Shown here: piece by piece, positions 27,035 through 36,676 of the stretch
Numbering within the stretch: the first letter of the stretch is position 1
Layout of the letters: each line of letters begins with the position of its first letter
Notes under the pieces: model-generated
What the model saw: only the letters and a program-made list of their open reading frames with translations
What the model was told of the DNA's origin: nothing
The model's database searches: none
Program-made: the position numbers and the translations under genes
Source of the DNA: Saccharobesus litoralis
GTDB taxonomy: Bacteria > Pseudomonadota > Gammaproteobacteria > Enterobacterales > Alteromonadaceae
Assembly (NCBI RefSeq): GCF_003063625.1
Contig: NZ_CP026604.1
Coordinates: 62,001-126,000, forward strand
Direction: 5' to 3'
DNA length: 64,000 nucleotides

Positions 27035-27523
27035 ATGCAGAGAAAACTTGATATTTTGTTAGATGAATATGAAGAAAGTCATCTTCACCCGACTAATCGA
27101 ATGATTCATAACCTAGCTGTGCCGTTAATTTACATGTCAATCATTGGGCTATTGGCTGAAATTCAATGGTCTATCCCAGAATTACATTTTGCCAGTTTGT
27201 TTAGCATAAAGGTGATAACACCGGTTTGGTTTGCTCTTGTATTGGGTTTGATTTGGTATGTTCGACACTCTTTAGCCATTTTTGCATTAATGCTTTGCGC
27301 TTCGTTGCCCCCCATTATATGCCATCTTTTATACTCTATGCAGTTTCAATTGTACTTAATTCAAATATGGGGAGCTGTTTTTGTGTTAGCGTGGATTGCG
27401 CAGTTTTATGGGCATAAACTTGAAGGGAAAAAACCGGCTTTTTTACGTGATATTTTTTTCTTGTTGGTCGGACCTGCATGGGTGTGTAAAAAGATTTTGC
27501 TGAAACTGGGGTTAACATATTGA
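27035..27523 (+). CDS. Mpo1-like (DUF962) membrane protein
   Basis: 162 residues with about four membrane helices. Conserved family histidines occur in the N-terminal ESHLHPTNRMIHNLA and the C-terminal WIAQFYGHKLEGKKPA, followed by LVGPAWV. In yeast, Mpo1 is a dioxygenase acting on 2-hydroxy fatty acids; bacterial members are uncharacterised but share the histidines, so iron-dependent lipid oxidation is a reasonable inference. It is a single gene. Confidence 0.8.
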   Translation: MQRKLDILLDEYEESHLHPTNRMIHNLAVPLIYMSIIGLLAEIQWSIPELHFASLFSIKVITPVWFALVLGLIWYVRHSLAIFALMLCASLPPIICHLLYSMQFQLYLIQIWGAVFVLAWIAQFYGHKLEGKKPAFLRDIFFLLVGPAWVCKKILLKLGLTY

Positions 27524-27622
27524 GATGAATAACCAAGATTTTTTGACTGAAAGCCGAGTATTAAGGCTTTAGCTAAGGTAGAGTAGCGCCTTTAATCGCG
27601 AAAAATTAATTGAGAATATAGT

Positions 27623-28699
27623 TTGATTTGCAAAAAAAAGTGTCATGCTTTTTTTGACGACCGAGAAAACCTGTTTTGGTTTTTGCAAACAGCGGGCTGG
27701 GTTGGTTACTGTTTAGTTCATTACCTAGGCTCATTGTTACATGAGATGCGGGATATTTTCTGGGTGGTGATCGTACTGAGTGCGGGTGCCGGCTGGTTTT
27801 TAACCTTACCTTTGCGTTATGTATTTCGCCGCGTATGGAACGCCAACCCTTGGCGTATTGTGTTAACTATTTTAGCCAGCTCTTATTTTGTCGGTCTTAT
27901 ATGGGCCGTGGTTAAAAACTTTTGGTATTGGGAAATATATAAGTACGGTTACCGGCCGGATGTATGGATCCATTATTTTAGTAACGCAACATGGTCGTTT
28001 TACAATGTATTGTGTTGGTCAGGCTTGTACTTTGGTATTAAATATTATCAGTTGTTGCAACATGAGCGGCAAAAAGCCTTACAAGCCAATACGATGGCTC
28101 ATCAGGCACAACTTAAAATGCTGCGCTATCAGTTAAATCCCCATTTTTTGTTTAATACGTTAAATGCAATATCCACCTTAGTACTTATCGAAGAAAATAA
28201 AACTGCCAATAACATGGTAACGCGCTTGAGTGACTTTTTGCGCTATTCGCTAGATAGCGACCCAATTAAAAAAGTTGAACTTTCTCAAGAAATAAAAGCC
28301 TTAAAACTGTATTTGGATATTGAAAAAGTTAGATTTGAAGATCGTCTTAAAGTTCAATGGGATATAGAAGACGAGTGCTGTGCAGCATTGGTACCTAGCC
28401 TATTGCTGCAACCTTTAATCGAAAACTCAATTAAGTATGCTATCTCTAAAATGGTTAACGGTGGGACGATCGATATAAAAGCGCGACGCTTTGGAGCCGA
28501 TTTGTTACTCGAAATTAGCGATAACGGCCCAGGGGCCGATGTTAAAGACGGTAAATTGGTCCGTGAAGGTGGAGTAGGTATCCCGAATATTCGTGACCGC
28601 CTCCAATCTCTTTATGACCAAAACCATGCGTTTGAAATAGCCAACAATTTACCAACAGGGATTAAAGTTAATATTCGCATCCCGTTTGAAGTGGCCTAA
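27623..28699 (+). CDS. LytS/YpdA-type sensor histidine kinase
   Basis: 358 residues. Four hydrophobic helices occupy about 15-140, then a short coiled segment and the His_kinase domain with phospho-acceptor H174 in QLNPHFLFNTLN. The ATP-binding part follows with ENSIKYAI and ISDNGPGA. There is no large periplasmic sensor, so the signal is probably sensed in the membrane. The start is a TTG at 27623. The LytTR regulator starts 9 bases after the stop, making a cognate pair. Confidence 0.9.
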   Translation: MICKKKCHAFFDDRENLFWFLQTAGWVGYCLVHYLGSLLHEMRDIFWVVIVLSAGAGWFLTLPLRYVFRRVWNANPWRIVLTILASSYFVGLIWAVVKNFWYWEIYKYGYRPDVWIHYFSNATWSFYNVLCWSGLYFGIKYYQLLQHERQKALQANTMAHQAQLKMLRYQLNPHFLFNTLNAISTLVLIEENKTANNMVTRLSDFLRYSLDSDPIKKVELSQEIKALKLYLDIEKVRFEDRLKVQWDIEDECCAALVPSLLLQPLIENSIKYAISKMVNGGTIDIKARRFGADLLLEISDNGPGADVKDGKLVREGGVGIPNIRDRLQSLYDQNHAFEIANNLPTGIKVNIRIPFEVA

Positions 28700-28708
28700 G
28701 GATAAAAA

Positions 28709-29527
28709 ATGAAAACAATAAAAACGATACTCGTAGATGATGAACCATTAGCTCGAAAAGGATTGAGTATACGCTTACAAGCATTTTCAGATATTGATTT
28801 ACAAGCTGAATGCGCTAATGGGATTGAGGCCTTAGCTGCCGTAAAAGAGTTTGAACCCGACTTAATGTTTTTGGATATTCAAATGCCTGAAATTAATGGT
28901 TTTGAATTATTGCAAAAGCTAGAAGAGTTAGACCAACCTTTGCCTTTAGTCGTATTTGTCACGGCGTTTGATCACTATGCGTTAAAGGCGTTTGAAGTAC
29001 ACGCATTAGATTATTTGTTAAAGCCGCTAGATGACGAACGATTAAAGGAAACCATGGATAAAGTTCGTGGCTATATTGAACAACAGAATGACGCGCAGCA
29101 AAAAGCCAATTTGGTGCGGTTAGTGTCAGAAGTTACGGGTGAAAATAGTGATGAAATCTTAAAGCAACTTGCCGAAGGTGTCCCACTTAAAACTCGTAAA
29201 TATTCAGACGTAATTGCCATTAAAGATGGTGGTGAGATAACGCGGGTTAAATTGCGTGATGTTGTGTGGATCGACGCTGCTGGCGATTATATGTGTGTTC
29301 ACGAAGGTGAAAAAACCCATATCATGCGTAAAACGATGAAAGAGTTAGAAGCCGAATTGGATCCTAATCTTTTTATCCGTATTCATCGTTCTGCCATGAT
29401 TAACATTCATCAAGTTGTCAAACTCTACACTCATGAAAATGGCGACTATTACGTAGTGTTACACAACGAAAAAGAGTTGAAAGTGAGTCGAAGTTATCGA
29501 GATCGGATCAAGCAAGCAATACGATAA
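28709..29527 (+). CDS. LytTR-family response regulator
   Basis: 272 residues. Receiver domain at about 4-120 with acidic pocket VDDEP, phospho-acceptor D56 in FLDIQMP, and K in LLKPL. A LytTR DNA-binding domain lies at about 165-270 (IDAAGDYMCVHEG, RIHRSAMIN). Partner of the adjacent kinase. The target genes are unknown; Alteromonadales homologues often control a transporter or peptidase gene, but none is adjacent here. A strong terminator follows. Confidence 0.93.
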   Translation: MKTIKTILVDDEPLARKGLSIRLQAFSDIDLQAECANGIEALAAVKEFEPDLMFLDIQMPEINGFELLQKLEELDQPLPLVVFVTAFDHYALKAFEVHALDYLLKPLDDERLKETMDKVRGYIEQQNDAQQKANLVRLVSEVTGENSDEILKQLAEGVPLKTRKYSDVIAIKDGGEITRVKLRDVVWIDAAGDYMCVHEGEKTHIMRKTMKELEAELDPNLFIRIHRSAMINIHQVVKLYTHENGDYYVVLHNEKELKVSRSYRDRIKQAIR

Positions 29528-29564
29528 TTGCTATGGCAATATTGGCGCAAACGCTAAATTTTAC

Positions 29565-29600
29565 AAGGCCTGCTAGTTTAGATAATTAGCAGGCCTTTTT
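29565..29600 (+). terminator. Terminator after the LytTR regulator
   Basis: An 11-bp stem (AAGGCCTGCTA/TAGCAGGCCTT) followed by T residues, 38 bases after the stop; it also separates the convergent yciK gene. Confidence 0.85.
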
Positions 29601-29616
29601 AATTTATTAACGAGAT

Positions 29617-30357
29617 TTATTTAGGTTGTGCATCTAACGCTTGTGTAGTTTTAGTATAAACATCAGACATGAGCTGTACGTATAATGGCATCAAATCGGC
29701 GGGTTGTTTTAATGTATTTGGATCTTCTGCTGGATAAGCCTTAGCTCGCATACGTGTTGCGGTAGCGCCTGGGTTGATTGAATTAAATTTAATTGGATGA
29801 AATTCAAACTCATCTGCAAAAACTTGCATCATACCTTCAGTAGCAAATTTAGATACAGAATAGGCACCCCAATAGGCTCTTCCTTTGCGACCCACACTAG
29901 AGCTAGTGAAAATAACAGAAGGCTTTTCAGCTAACTTTAAGGCAGGAATAAGCGCTTTGGTCATCATAAATTGGCTGGTTACGTTGACTTGCATGACTTC
30001 ATTCCACATATCCAGCGGATACTGATCAATTGGCATAATTCCACCTAACGCGCTAGCGTTATGTAGCAAGCCATCGAGTCGACCAAATTGTGAGATGATG
30101 GTGTTGGCCATATCAATGTAGTTTTGCTCAGTGGCGCCTTTTAAATCGAGTGGAATAATGGCTGGTTGTTTATAACCAGCTTTTTCTATCTCGTCGTAAG
30201 TTTGTTCTAATTTTTTCGTTGTTTTGCCAAGCAGGATAACCTCAGCACCATGTTGGGCATAGGCAAAAGCGGCGGCTTTACCTATGCCTGCACCTGCGCC
30301 GGTTACCAATATCACTTTGCCTTCTAGGCAGTTCGTTTCATTAACGATATCTTGCAT
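29617..30357 (-). CDS. yciK: YciK-family short-chain dehydrogenase/reductase
   Basis: 246 residues, classical SDR. The cofactor motif is TGAGAGIG (about 20-27), NASALGG corresponds to the NAG motif, the catalytic Ser is in FTSSSVGRKG, and YSVSK gives Tyr and Lys. GINPGATATRMRAKAYP-like text follows the YciK pattern. Substrate is unknown for the family; a fatty acyl or ketone reductase role is possible. It is transcribed alone, ending next to the preceding terminator. Confidence 0.85.
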   Translation of the reverse strand: MQDIVNETNCLEGKVILVTGAGAGIGKAAAFAYAQHGAEVILLGKTTKKLEQTYDEIEKAGYKQPAIIPLDLKGATEQNYIDMANTIISQFGRLDGLLHNASALGGIMPIDQYPLDMWNEVMQVNVTSQFMMTKALIPALKLAEKPSVIFTSSSVGRKGRAYWGAYSVSKFATEGMMQVFADEFEFHPIKFNSINPGATATRMRAKAYPAEDPNTLKQPADLMPLYVQLMSDVYTKTTQALDAQPK

Positions 30358-30478
30358 GTTTTCTCAAATTCATTGTTTTGGTTAAGCTAAAGAGATAGCT
30401 GCTTATGTATAGGAATTTTACCTGAATTTCAGTTAAATAGGCTAATCTGTTTTTGATTTAGCGCAGCTTAGTGTAACG

Positions 30479-31249
30479 CTAGTATTTTATTTTTTGGTAA
30501 ATCAAACCTAAGTGTTCGTATATAAGCCGCTCTGATTGTTCAAGCCAAAACGCACTAGGCTTAAGCTGATACCAATAATAGTTGTCAAGATCAGTGTATA
30601 AGTGGCGGGTTGGATTGGGTATCACACGTAATCCAGCTTGCTTGAATTCGTTAACTGAGCGGGCCATGTGACTCGCCTCAGTGACTAAAATAAAGTCTGA
30701 ATTGTCAAAGTGTTGCTTAATAACACGGGCTTCCTCGGCTGTGTCTTTTGGGGATTCAAATACATGTATGCGTGACGGTTTTATGCCGAGTTGTAAAGCC
30801 AGTTCACTATTCATTTTGGCATTACTTATAGGGTGATTACCGGAATAGCCGGTAAATATTAAATCTAATTCAGGATATTTTAATGCTAAACGAACGCCTT
30901 CGACTGTTCTCGCTAATGAGCAATGTGCCAGTTGACTGGTGATTGGCATAGGTTCAATATTTTTATGGCCACAACCCAATACTATAATGGCATTAGGGCG
31001 AGTGGTGATGTCACTCATGTATTCAGTATCTAGTGTATACATGTGCCGCGACTCTAAGGTTTGTAGAAGCCCGTTAGTCAAAAAGGGCATAGTCGTAACC
31101 ATCAGTAAAATTAAACCTGCTAAATTTAGGCTTATCGCTAGTTTTTTACGTTTGGTTAGAATAAATAACAAAGAGGCCGCTAAAATCAGTAAAATAGCTA
31201 ACGGCAGTGGCATAATAAAGCTAGCCACTAATTTTTTAATAATAAACAT
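30479..31249 (-). CDS. elyC: ElyC-like DUF218 envelope protein
   Basis: Start called at ATG 31249 (MFIIKKLVASFIMPLPLA), which matches ElyC; a longer in-frame start at 31333 would overlap cmoM. 256 residues with two N-terminal membrane helices (about 8-28 and 37-55), then the periplasmic DUF218 domain (IIVLGCG, FTGYSGN, ESPKDTAEEARV, VTEASHMARS). In E. coli, ElyC supports peptidoglycan synthesis and enterobacterial common antigen lipid-carrier balance. It is divergent from cmoM with 20 bases between starts, so their promoters overlap. Confidence 0.85.
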   Translation of the reverse strand: MFIIKKLVASFIMPLPLAILLILAASLLFILTKRKKLAISLNLAGLILLMVTTMPFLTNGLLQTLESRHMYTLDTEYMSDITTRPNAIIVLGCGHKNIEPMPITSQLAHCSLARTVEGVRLALKYPELDLIFTGYSGNHPISNAKMNSELALQLGIKPSRIHVFESPKDTAEEARVIKQHFDNSDFILVTEASHMARSVNEFKQAGLRVIPNPTRHLYTDLDNYYWYQLKPSAFWLEQSERLIYEHLGLIYQKIKY

Positions 31250-31269
31250 TTCAACCTTAATAAAAGCCT

Positions 31270-32052
31270 GTGCAAGATTATAGTTTCGATCATATCGTAG
31301 ATAAATTTTCAAACAACATATACCAAGCAACAAAAGGCAAGTTACGGCTTGCTATCTTGCAAGATGATTTAGAATCGTTTCAGCTCGCCGCGTGCCGAGA
31401 GGATCCTGAGCAACATCAAGCACTATCTATTTTAGACGCTGGGGCGGGTACGGGCGAGATGGCTTTGTGGTTAGCTCAATTGGGTCATAATGTACATGCC
31501 ATAGATGTATCAAGCGAGATGGTGAAAACGATTGAACAGCGCGCTCAGTTACATGAAATAACCAGGCTCACTAGTCAAGCTTGTGCAATACAAGAGTATG
31601 CCCAAAATGCCAACAACCCGCAATTTGACTGGATCATTTGTCACGCCGTTTTAGAATGGACTCAGCAACCACAAGACATTATTAATACCTTATATTCATT
31701 GCTAAAACCTGGCGGTAAGTTGTCATTAATGTTTTTTAATCATACCGCTAAGTTAATCGGCAATTTGATATATGGTAATTTTGATTACGTGGCTAAAGGG
31801 TTAAAAACCAAGAAAGAAGTTAAACTAAACCCCAAAACCCAGTTGGAGCCAGAGTTGGTTTATTCTTGGCTGCAGGCCTGTGGATTTAACGTTTTACATA
31901 AACGAGGGGTAAGAACTTTTCACGATTACCTGCGCAATATTGAACAACAACAAACGGATTTTGCCAGCATACTGCGTTTTGAAAAGCAGTTTTCTAAACA
32001 AGAGCCGTTTATTTCAATGGCCAAGTACATTCATGTTGTGTGTGAAAAGTAG
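31270..32052 (+). CDS. cmoM: tRNA 5-carboxymethoxyuridine methyltransferase CmoM
   Basis: 260 residues from GTG 31270, starting (V)QDYSFDHIVDKFSNNIY, very close to E. coli CmoM. SAM-binding motif I is LDAGAGTGEMA; CHAVLEW and GGKLSLMFFN follow. It methylates cmo5U to mcmo5U at position 34 of certain tRNAs, refining wobble decoding. The conserved FHDYLR and YIHV ends are present. queC/queE, two further tRNA-modification genes, lie next to it. Confidence 0.93.
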   Translation: MQDYSFDHIVDKFSNNIYQATKGKLRLAILQDDLESFQLAACREDPEQHQALSILDAGAGTGEMALWLAQLGHNVHAIDVSSEMVKTIEQRAQLHEITRLTSQACAIQEYAQNANNPQFDWIICHAVLEWTQQPQDIINTLYSLLKPGGKLSLMFFNHTAKLIGNLIYGNFDYVAKGLKTKKEVKLNPKTQLEPELVYSWLQACGFNVLHKRGVRTFHDYLRNIEQQQTDFASILRFEKQFSKQEPFISMAKYIHVVCEK

Positions 32053-32095
32053 TTTTTTGCTTATCCGTTTGGTTTGAATTGTTGTCTCAAAAAAC

Positions 32096-32770
32096 TTAAC
32101 TTTCGTATGTCAGTGGATCTTTAACTTGGTTAAGCTCAAAAGCTTCAAGTCTTTCTTGGCAAGCACCGCATTTACCGCAAGCCAGTTCACGGCCATTATA
32201 ACAAGTCCATGTTTTACTGTAGTCCAAGTTCATTCTTAAGCCGTCGCTGAGAATGTCTATTTTACTATTTTGTAAATAAGGCGTCACGATATCGACAGCG
32301 TCATAATTGGCAATTTGACAAACTGCATTCATTTTTTCGACAAACTCAGGGCGGCAATCTGGGTATATGGCGTGATCACCCGAATGAGCACCATAAAATA
32401 CTTTAGTTGCTTCTAATGACACGGCATAGCCAACAGCGAGTGATAGTAAAATCATGTTGCGATTCGGCACAACGGTGGATTTCATAGACGCTTCTTCGTA
32501 ATGACCTTCGGGAATGTCTATATCATCGGTTAAAGATGAGCCTGCTAGTAATTGGTTGATGGCCGTTATATCAATGACTTTGTGCGCTATATTTAATTCT
32601 TGGCAGACGCGGCGTGCATAGGTAATTTCTTTATTATGTTTTTGTCCATAATCAAAGGTTAAAGCGAAGGGTTGATACCCCTGTTCAATTGCCTTGTTAA
32701 GTACAGTATATGAATCCATGCCACCTGAGTAGATAACAACAACCTTTTCTTTATTTTCGCTAACAGCCAT
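32096..32770 (-). CDS. queC: 7-cyano-7-deazaguanine synthase QueC
   Basis: Start called at ATG 32770 ([20 protein letters not shown]), giving 224 residues; the in-frame extension to 32821 does not match the family. The ATP pyrophosphatase P-loop SGGMDS lies near residue 16, and the zinc site is [10 protein letters not shown] near the C-terminus, with a further Cys at CYNGRELAC. It converts carboxy-deazaguanine to preQ0 with ammonia and ATP, in queuosine synthesis. It is divergent from queE with a 101-base shared promoter region. Confidence 0.95.
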   Translation of the reverse strand: MAVSENKEKVVVIYSGGMDSYTVLNKAIEQGYQPFALTFDYGQKHNKEITYARRVCQELNIAHKVIDITAINQLLAGSSLTDDIDIPEGHYEEASMKSTVVPNRNMILLSLAVGYAVSLEATKVFYGAHSGDHAIYPDCRPEFVEKMNAVCQIANYDAVDIVTPYLQNSKIDILSDGLRMNLDYSKTWTCYNGRELACGKCGACQERLEAFELNQVKDPLTYES

Positions 32771-32798
32771 AACAATCAGAATTACCTTTGGGTATAAT
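32769..32798 (+). promoter_or_regulatory. queE promoter in the queC/queE divergent region
   Basis: A perfect TATAAT -10 lies at 32793-32798, about 75 bases before queE, with a weak ATAACA -35 at 32769-32774 (18-base spacer). On the minus strand TAGAAT (32805-32810) may be the queC -10. A TGGGTA/TACCCA inverted repeat links both -10 elements. No preQ1 riboswitch motif is recognisable. Confidence 0.5.
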
Positions 32799-32871
32799 GC
32801 ACGGATTCTACCCAATGGCATGCTAATTAGCTAGCTTGCTACTCAGTCTTTATTAGTTTGTTGGAGTTAAT

Positions 32872-33540
32872 TTGCAAACGTTACCCGTTAATGAAATGTT
32901 TGAAACAATACAAGGTGAGGGGGCTTACACAGGCACACCGAGTATTTTTATTCGTTTACAAGGTTGCCCAGTGGGTTGTCCTTGGTGTGATACCCAACAA
33001 ACTTGGTATGTAGAAGAAAAAGATAAAATTTCGGCTAAGGACATGTTAGCCAAACAAGGCGATTCACCGACTTGGTCAACATTAACTGTCGCTGAGATTA
33101 TGCTGGTCATCGAGCAACAAGGCTATCATGCTAAGCACGTGGTGATCACAGGCGGTGAGCCTTGCATGTATGACTTAACTGAGTTAACTACGGTATTGCA
33201 AACAGCTGGTTATCAATGCCAGATTGAAACCAGTGGTACATTCGAAATCAAAACTCATACCGATACTTGGGTTACTTTGTCGCCAAAAGTTAATATGAAA
33301 GGTAAATACCCCATTTTAGATACCTGTTTAGCAAGGGCAAATGAAATTAAGCACCCTGTCGCTACCGAACAACACATAATTGAACTGGAAGCCTTATTAG
33401 CTAGAGGTGATTTCACCAAGTTGATATATTTACAGCCGATAAGTCAGAAGAGTCGAGCTACAGAGTTTGCTATTAAAACCTGTATTGAAAAGAACTGGCG
33501 CTTATCTATTCAAACACACAAGTACTTAAATATTAGTTAA
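32872..33540 (+). CDS. queE: 7-carboxy-7-deazaguanine synthase QueE
   Basis: 222 residues from a TTG start with TTGGAG 7 bases upstream. Radical SAM: the iron-sulfur cysteines are in CPVGCPWC (CxxxCxxC), with VNEMFETIQGEG at the N-terminus and ITGGEPCMYD later. It rearranges 6-carboxy-tetrahydropterin to carboxy-deazaguanine, the step before QueC. In some gammaproteobacteria QueE also inhibits division under stress, which cannot be judged here. Confidence 0.95.
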   Translation: MQTLPVNEMFETIQGEGAYTGTPSIFIRLQGCPVGCPWCDTQQTWYVEEKDKISAKDMLAKQGDSPTWSTLTVAEIMLVIEQQGYHAKHVVITGGEPCMYDLTELTTVLQTAGYQCQIETSGTFEIKTHTDTWVTLSPKVNMKGKYPILDTCLARANEIKHPVATEQHIIELEALLARGDFTKLIYLQPISQKSRATEFAIKTCIEKNWRLSIQTHKYLNIS

Positions 33541-33605
33541 CAGTTTGATGAATGGACTTTTCTTGCAAAGTTAGGTGTAAATAAGGACTAATGCGGTTGC
33601 TATTG

Positions 33606-34007
33606 TTAAACAATAGCAACACCCATGTTTTTTAATGTAGCGACTAATTTCTTCGGTTTATAGGGCTTAACCATAAAGCCTTTTGCGCCTAAGTCCATTG
33701 CCTTGCGTACATTGACGATAGTGCTGTGCGCGCTCACAATGGCAACATTAGCACCTGCGTCCATTTCTTTAAGTTGAGCAAGGATCTCTAGGCCGTTTTC
33801 CTCTTCCAGTTCAATATCAAGAAATACCACATCGGGTTTTTCTTCTTTAAACTTGCGTAATGTATCTTTGCGATTTTCAGCTTCTGAAAAATTGCCAAAG
33901 CCCAATTCGAGTAGCATATTACGCAAAAAGTCGCGCATTAAACGGGCATCATCAACGATTAATACTTTTTCGGGACGCGTTGTTAGTAACCCAGTTTGTA
34001 ATGCCAT
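33606..34007 (-). CDS. Single-domain (CheY-like) response regulator
   Basis: 133 residues, a receiver domain alone: VDDARLMRD acidic pocket, phospho-acceptor D64 in FLDIEL, SAHST and the Lys in MVKPYKP. With no output domain it presumably acts by binding a partner or relaying phosphate. It follows the hybrid kinase with 14 bases between, so it is the third gene of the binding-protein/kinase/receiver operon. The last codons and stop lie in a hairpin (GTTGCTATTGT, 33596-33620). Confidence 0.88.
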   Translation of the reverse strand: MALQTGLLTTRPEKVLIVDDARLMRDFLRNMLLELGFGNFSEAENRKDTLRKFKEEKPDVVFLDIELEEENGLEILAQLKEMDAGANVAIVSAHSTIVNVRKAMDLGAKGFMVKPYKPKKLVATLKNMGVAIV

Positions 34008-34021
34008 AGGTGAAAGCTTCC

Positions 34022-36673
34022 TTATTCCATGTTTTCAACAAGACTTGCTAATTTATCAAGTCGCTTGTTAATATTATCAGTATCGTTTGCCTTGGCATAT
34101 TTTTCAATATCTGCGGCGAGTAAAGTTATATCTGGGTAGCCCATGCTAGAAGCGATACCTTTTAATTTATGTGCTTCCGCTTTAACTTTATCCAAGGTAT
34201 TTTGCTGTGCTGCCGCAATCATTAATTTTACCGTGTTCGGTAAATTTAATTTAAAGCTTGCGACTAATTGCCGATATTGTTCGGTATTTTGATAAGCATT
34301 GCTCTTATCGTCAAGTTTATTCAAACCATTTTGCGTTACAAGGTATTTTTTCATCAGCTTGTAAAATAAGTGGTTATCTATAGGCTTAGCTAATGTTTCA
34401 ACACAGCCAATTTGGGTATATTCTTCAATTTCTGATGCCATACAGTTGGCGGTTAAGGCTATTATTGGCGTATCAATTCCGGTCTGTTTTAGCATGCCGA
34501 TGGCTTCCATTCCTCCCATTAAGGGCATTTGCATATCCATGAGTATTAAATCGAAGTCGTCAGCGATAGCATGCTCAACGGCCAGTAAACCATTTTCAAC
34601 AACCTGTAAATCAACGGCTAACGGCTCAAATAATAACCGCACTAAGGTTTGATTATCTGGGTTATCTTCAGCTAGCAGCACACGTTTATTGCTGGCATTA
34701 AAATCGATGTCGTTTGAATTGTCCTGCGCTTTTTCATTAAAAGGTTTTTCATCTACAAGTTGTCCAACGTTAATGAGATTATTTAGACGAATACAAAATT
34801 GGGTGCCTTGGTGTTTTACACTGGAAACTTCAAGCTTACATCCAAGCATATCTGCTAAGTGTTTGGTAATGGCTAGCCCTAACCCAGTTCCGCCATAATT
34901 ACGAGTGGTTGATAAGTCGGCTTGCACAAACGGATTAAACAAGCGAGAGATTTCTTCACCGCTCATGCCAATTCCTGTGTCTCTAATTTTAATTAGCAGA
35001 TCGTTGGTCGCTGAGTCATAGTGAATATCGATTGTTACTTGACCTTGTTTAGTAAACTTAATTGCATTAGAGCAAATATTTAACAAAATTTGCCTTAAGC
35101 GAGTCGGGTCGGTTGTAAATCGTTCTGGCACGGGGAAGTGATAGTTAATGGCAAAACTAATATTTTTGTCGTGCGTTTTATTGAGGCAATAGGTTTCTAT
35201 GTCTGACAATAAATCAAACAGTGATATTTCAATTTCTTCTAATTCTAACTTACCCGATTCAATTTTTGCCAAATCTAAAATATCGTTAATTAGCGCAAGT
35301 AAATGATGGCTGTTTTTAGCGACCCGTTGTAATAACAGTTGAATTTCGGGATCCTGAATTCCTTTACCTAACGCATGCTCAGTAAACCCTAAAATAGCCG
35401 TTAATGGGGTGCGGATTTCATGGCTCATGTTGGCGAGAAAGCGACTTTTTAACTCGTTTGCTTGCTCAGCTTCTTGGCGTGATTTTTTTAATTCATCATT
35501 GGTGTTTTGCAAGGCAATTGTACGGCTGGATACCATTTCTTCCAAATGAGATTGATATTCGTCTAATGTTTTTCGTGACTGATTTAGCGAATTGGACATT
35601 TCATTAAACGAGTTGAAAACCAAGCCTATTTCATCCGCTCTTTTGTGGCGAATGCGTACACCAAGTTTGCCTTGTGATATTTTTTGTGATGCGCGGATAA
35701 GCTTTTCAATTGGCGCTAGTAGTGAGTTGGATAGTGTACGATAAGTGACCAACGCGACTAACAATATCATAAAAAGTGTGATACCCGCGGAAACCAAGGC
35801 TAATTGCAGCGTGTTTTCATATAATTTGGCGAGCGACACACCAACCACTAAATAATGGCCTGTTGATAGTTGTGTTGCACCAAAGGCCATATCTTGGTTG
35901 TTGTAATTAAGTGTAAATAAACTTTGTTGCTGCGCGGCTTCTATTAGACGTGTTGATAAATAATGAGGCAGGGTTTTAGTACTAAGCATTGCATTATCGC
36001 TATAAAAAGCTCGTTGGCTCGATTCAATAATAAAACTTACCCCAGCATTTTCTTCACTTTCAGCCATGACTTGGCTCAACAAATTGGGCGAGATAGTAAT
36101 GACTAAATACCCCCAAACTTTGTTTTTTAAGGTGATACCTGAGGGTAAAGTCCGGTATATTTTTTGGATTGCATAAAGCGCTAAAGTGTTATTGTCTTGA
36201 TTAGTATCGAATATTAACGCTTGGTCACCTTCAATACTTTGCATGTGCTTAAACCAATATCTGTTATTTTCTTTATCGGTTAAATTGGGCAAAAATATGG
36301 GGCTAAATCGCGCATCTTCTTCGCCTGACTGTTTGACTAACCGGATCTCATAAAAGTCATTGTAAGCTTTAGATACATTAGCAAAGGCGCGTAATAGTGG
36401 GTTTAAGGCCAGAGAATAGCGCTCTTCCGGTCGACTAATTTTGACATATTGATCAACAATTTCTGACTCTGCCAGTAACGATAGGGCCGATAAATGATTG
36501 TTAAAGGCATTTTGTATCGCCATGCCTCTTTGTGACAATTCATGTAATTGATATTGCTTTGCTTGTTTTTGAGCGTAAGTTTTAGATTGCATATACGCAT
36601 AAAAACCCAGTACAGATAATGGGATAATGACAGCGCTTAAGACAAACAGAAATACCTTATTTCGCAACTTCAT
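34022..36673 (-). CDS. Hybrid sensor histidine kinase (sensor-HAMP-HisKA-HATPase-REC-Hpt)
   Basis: 883 residues. Helix about 7-27, a large periplasmic Cache-like sensor about 30-285, helix about 290-312, HAMP about 315-370, coiled coil, HisKA with H418 in MSHEIRTPL, and HATPase (NICSNAIKF, DTGIGM, GGTGLGL). Then a receiver about 660-780 (AEDNPDNQ, MDMQMP, ALTANC, KPIDN) and a C-terminal Hpt with His in EAHKLKG near 835. A full phosphorelay can thus occur within one protein, with output through the neighbouring receiver. It starts three bases after the periplasmic binding protein gene, implying that the two work together. Confidence 0.92.
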   Translation of the reverse strand: MKLRNKVFLFVLSAVIIPLSVLGFYAYMQSKTYAQKQAKQYQLHELSQRGMAIQNAFNNHLSALSLLAESEIVDQYVKISRPEERYSLALNPLLRAFANVSKAYNDFYEIRLVKQSGEEDARFSPIFLPNLTDKENNRYWFKHMQSIEGDQALIFDTNQDNNTLALYAIQKIYRTLPSGITLKNKVWGYLVITISPNLLSQVMAESEENAGVSFIIESSQRAFYSDNAMLSTKTLPHYLSTRLIEAAQQQSLFTLNYNNQDMAFGATQLSTGHYLVVGVSLAKLYENTLQLALVSAGITLFMILLVALVTYRTLSNSLLAPIEKLIRASQKISQGKLGVRIRHKRADEIGLVFNSFNEMSNSLNQSRKTLDEYQSHLEEMVSSRTIALQNTNDELKKSRQEAEQANELKSRFLANMSHEIRTPLTAILGFTEHALGKGIQDPEIQLLLQRVAKNSHHLLALINDILDLAKIESGKLELEEIEISLFDLLSDIETYCLNKTHDKNISFAINYHFPVPERFTTDPTRLRQILLNICSNAIKFTKQGQVTIDIHYDSATNDLLIKIRDTGIGMSGEEISRLFNPFVQADLSTTRNYGGTGLGLAITKHLADMLGCKLEVSSVKHQGTQFCIRLNNLINVGQLVDEKPFNEKAQDNSNDIDFNASNKRVLLAEDNPDNQTLVRLLFEPLAVDLQVVENGLLAVEHAIADDFDLILMDMQMPLMGGMEAIGMLKQTGIDTPIIALTANCMASEIEEYTQIGCVETLAKPIDNHLFYKLMKKYLVTQNGLNKLDDKSNAYQNTEQYRQLVASFKLNLPNTVKLMIAAAQQNTLDKVKAEAHKLKGIASSMGYPDITLLAADIEKYAKANDTDNINKRLDKLASLVENME

Positions 36674-36676
36674 GTG

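Noticed and set aside
32771-32871. preQ1 riboswitch between queC and queE
   Set aside because: No conserved preQ1 motif; the inverted repeat there instead overlaps two opposed -10 elements.
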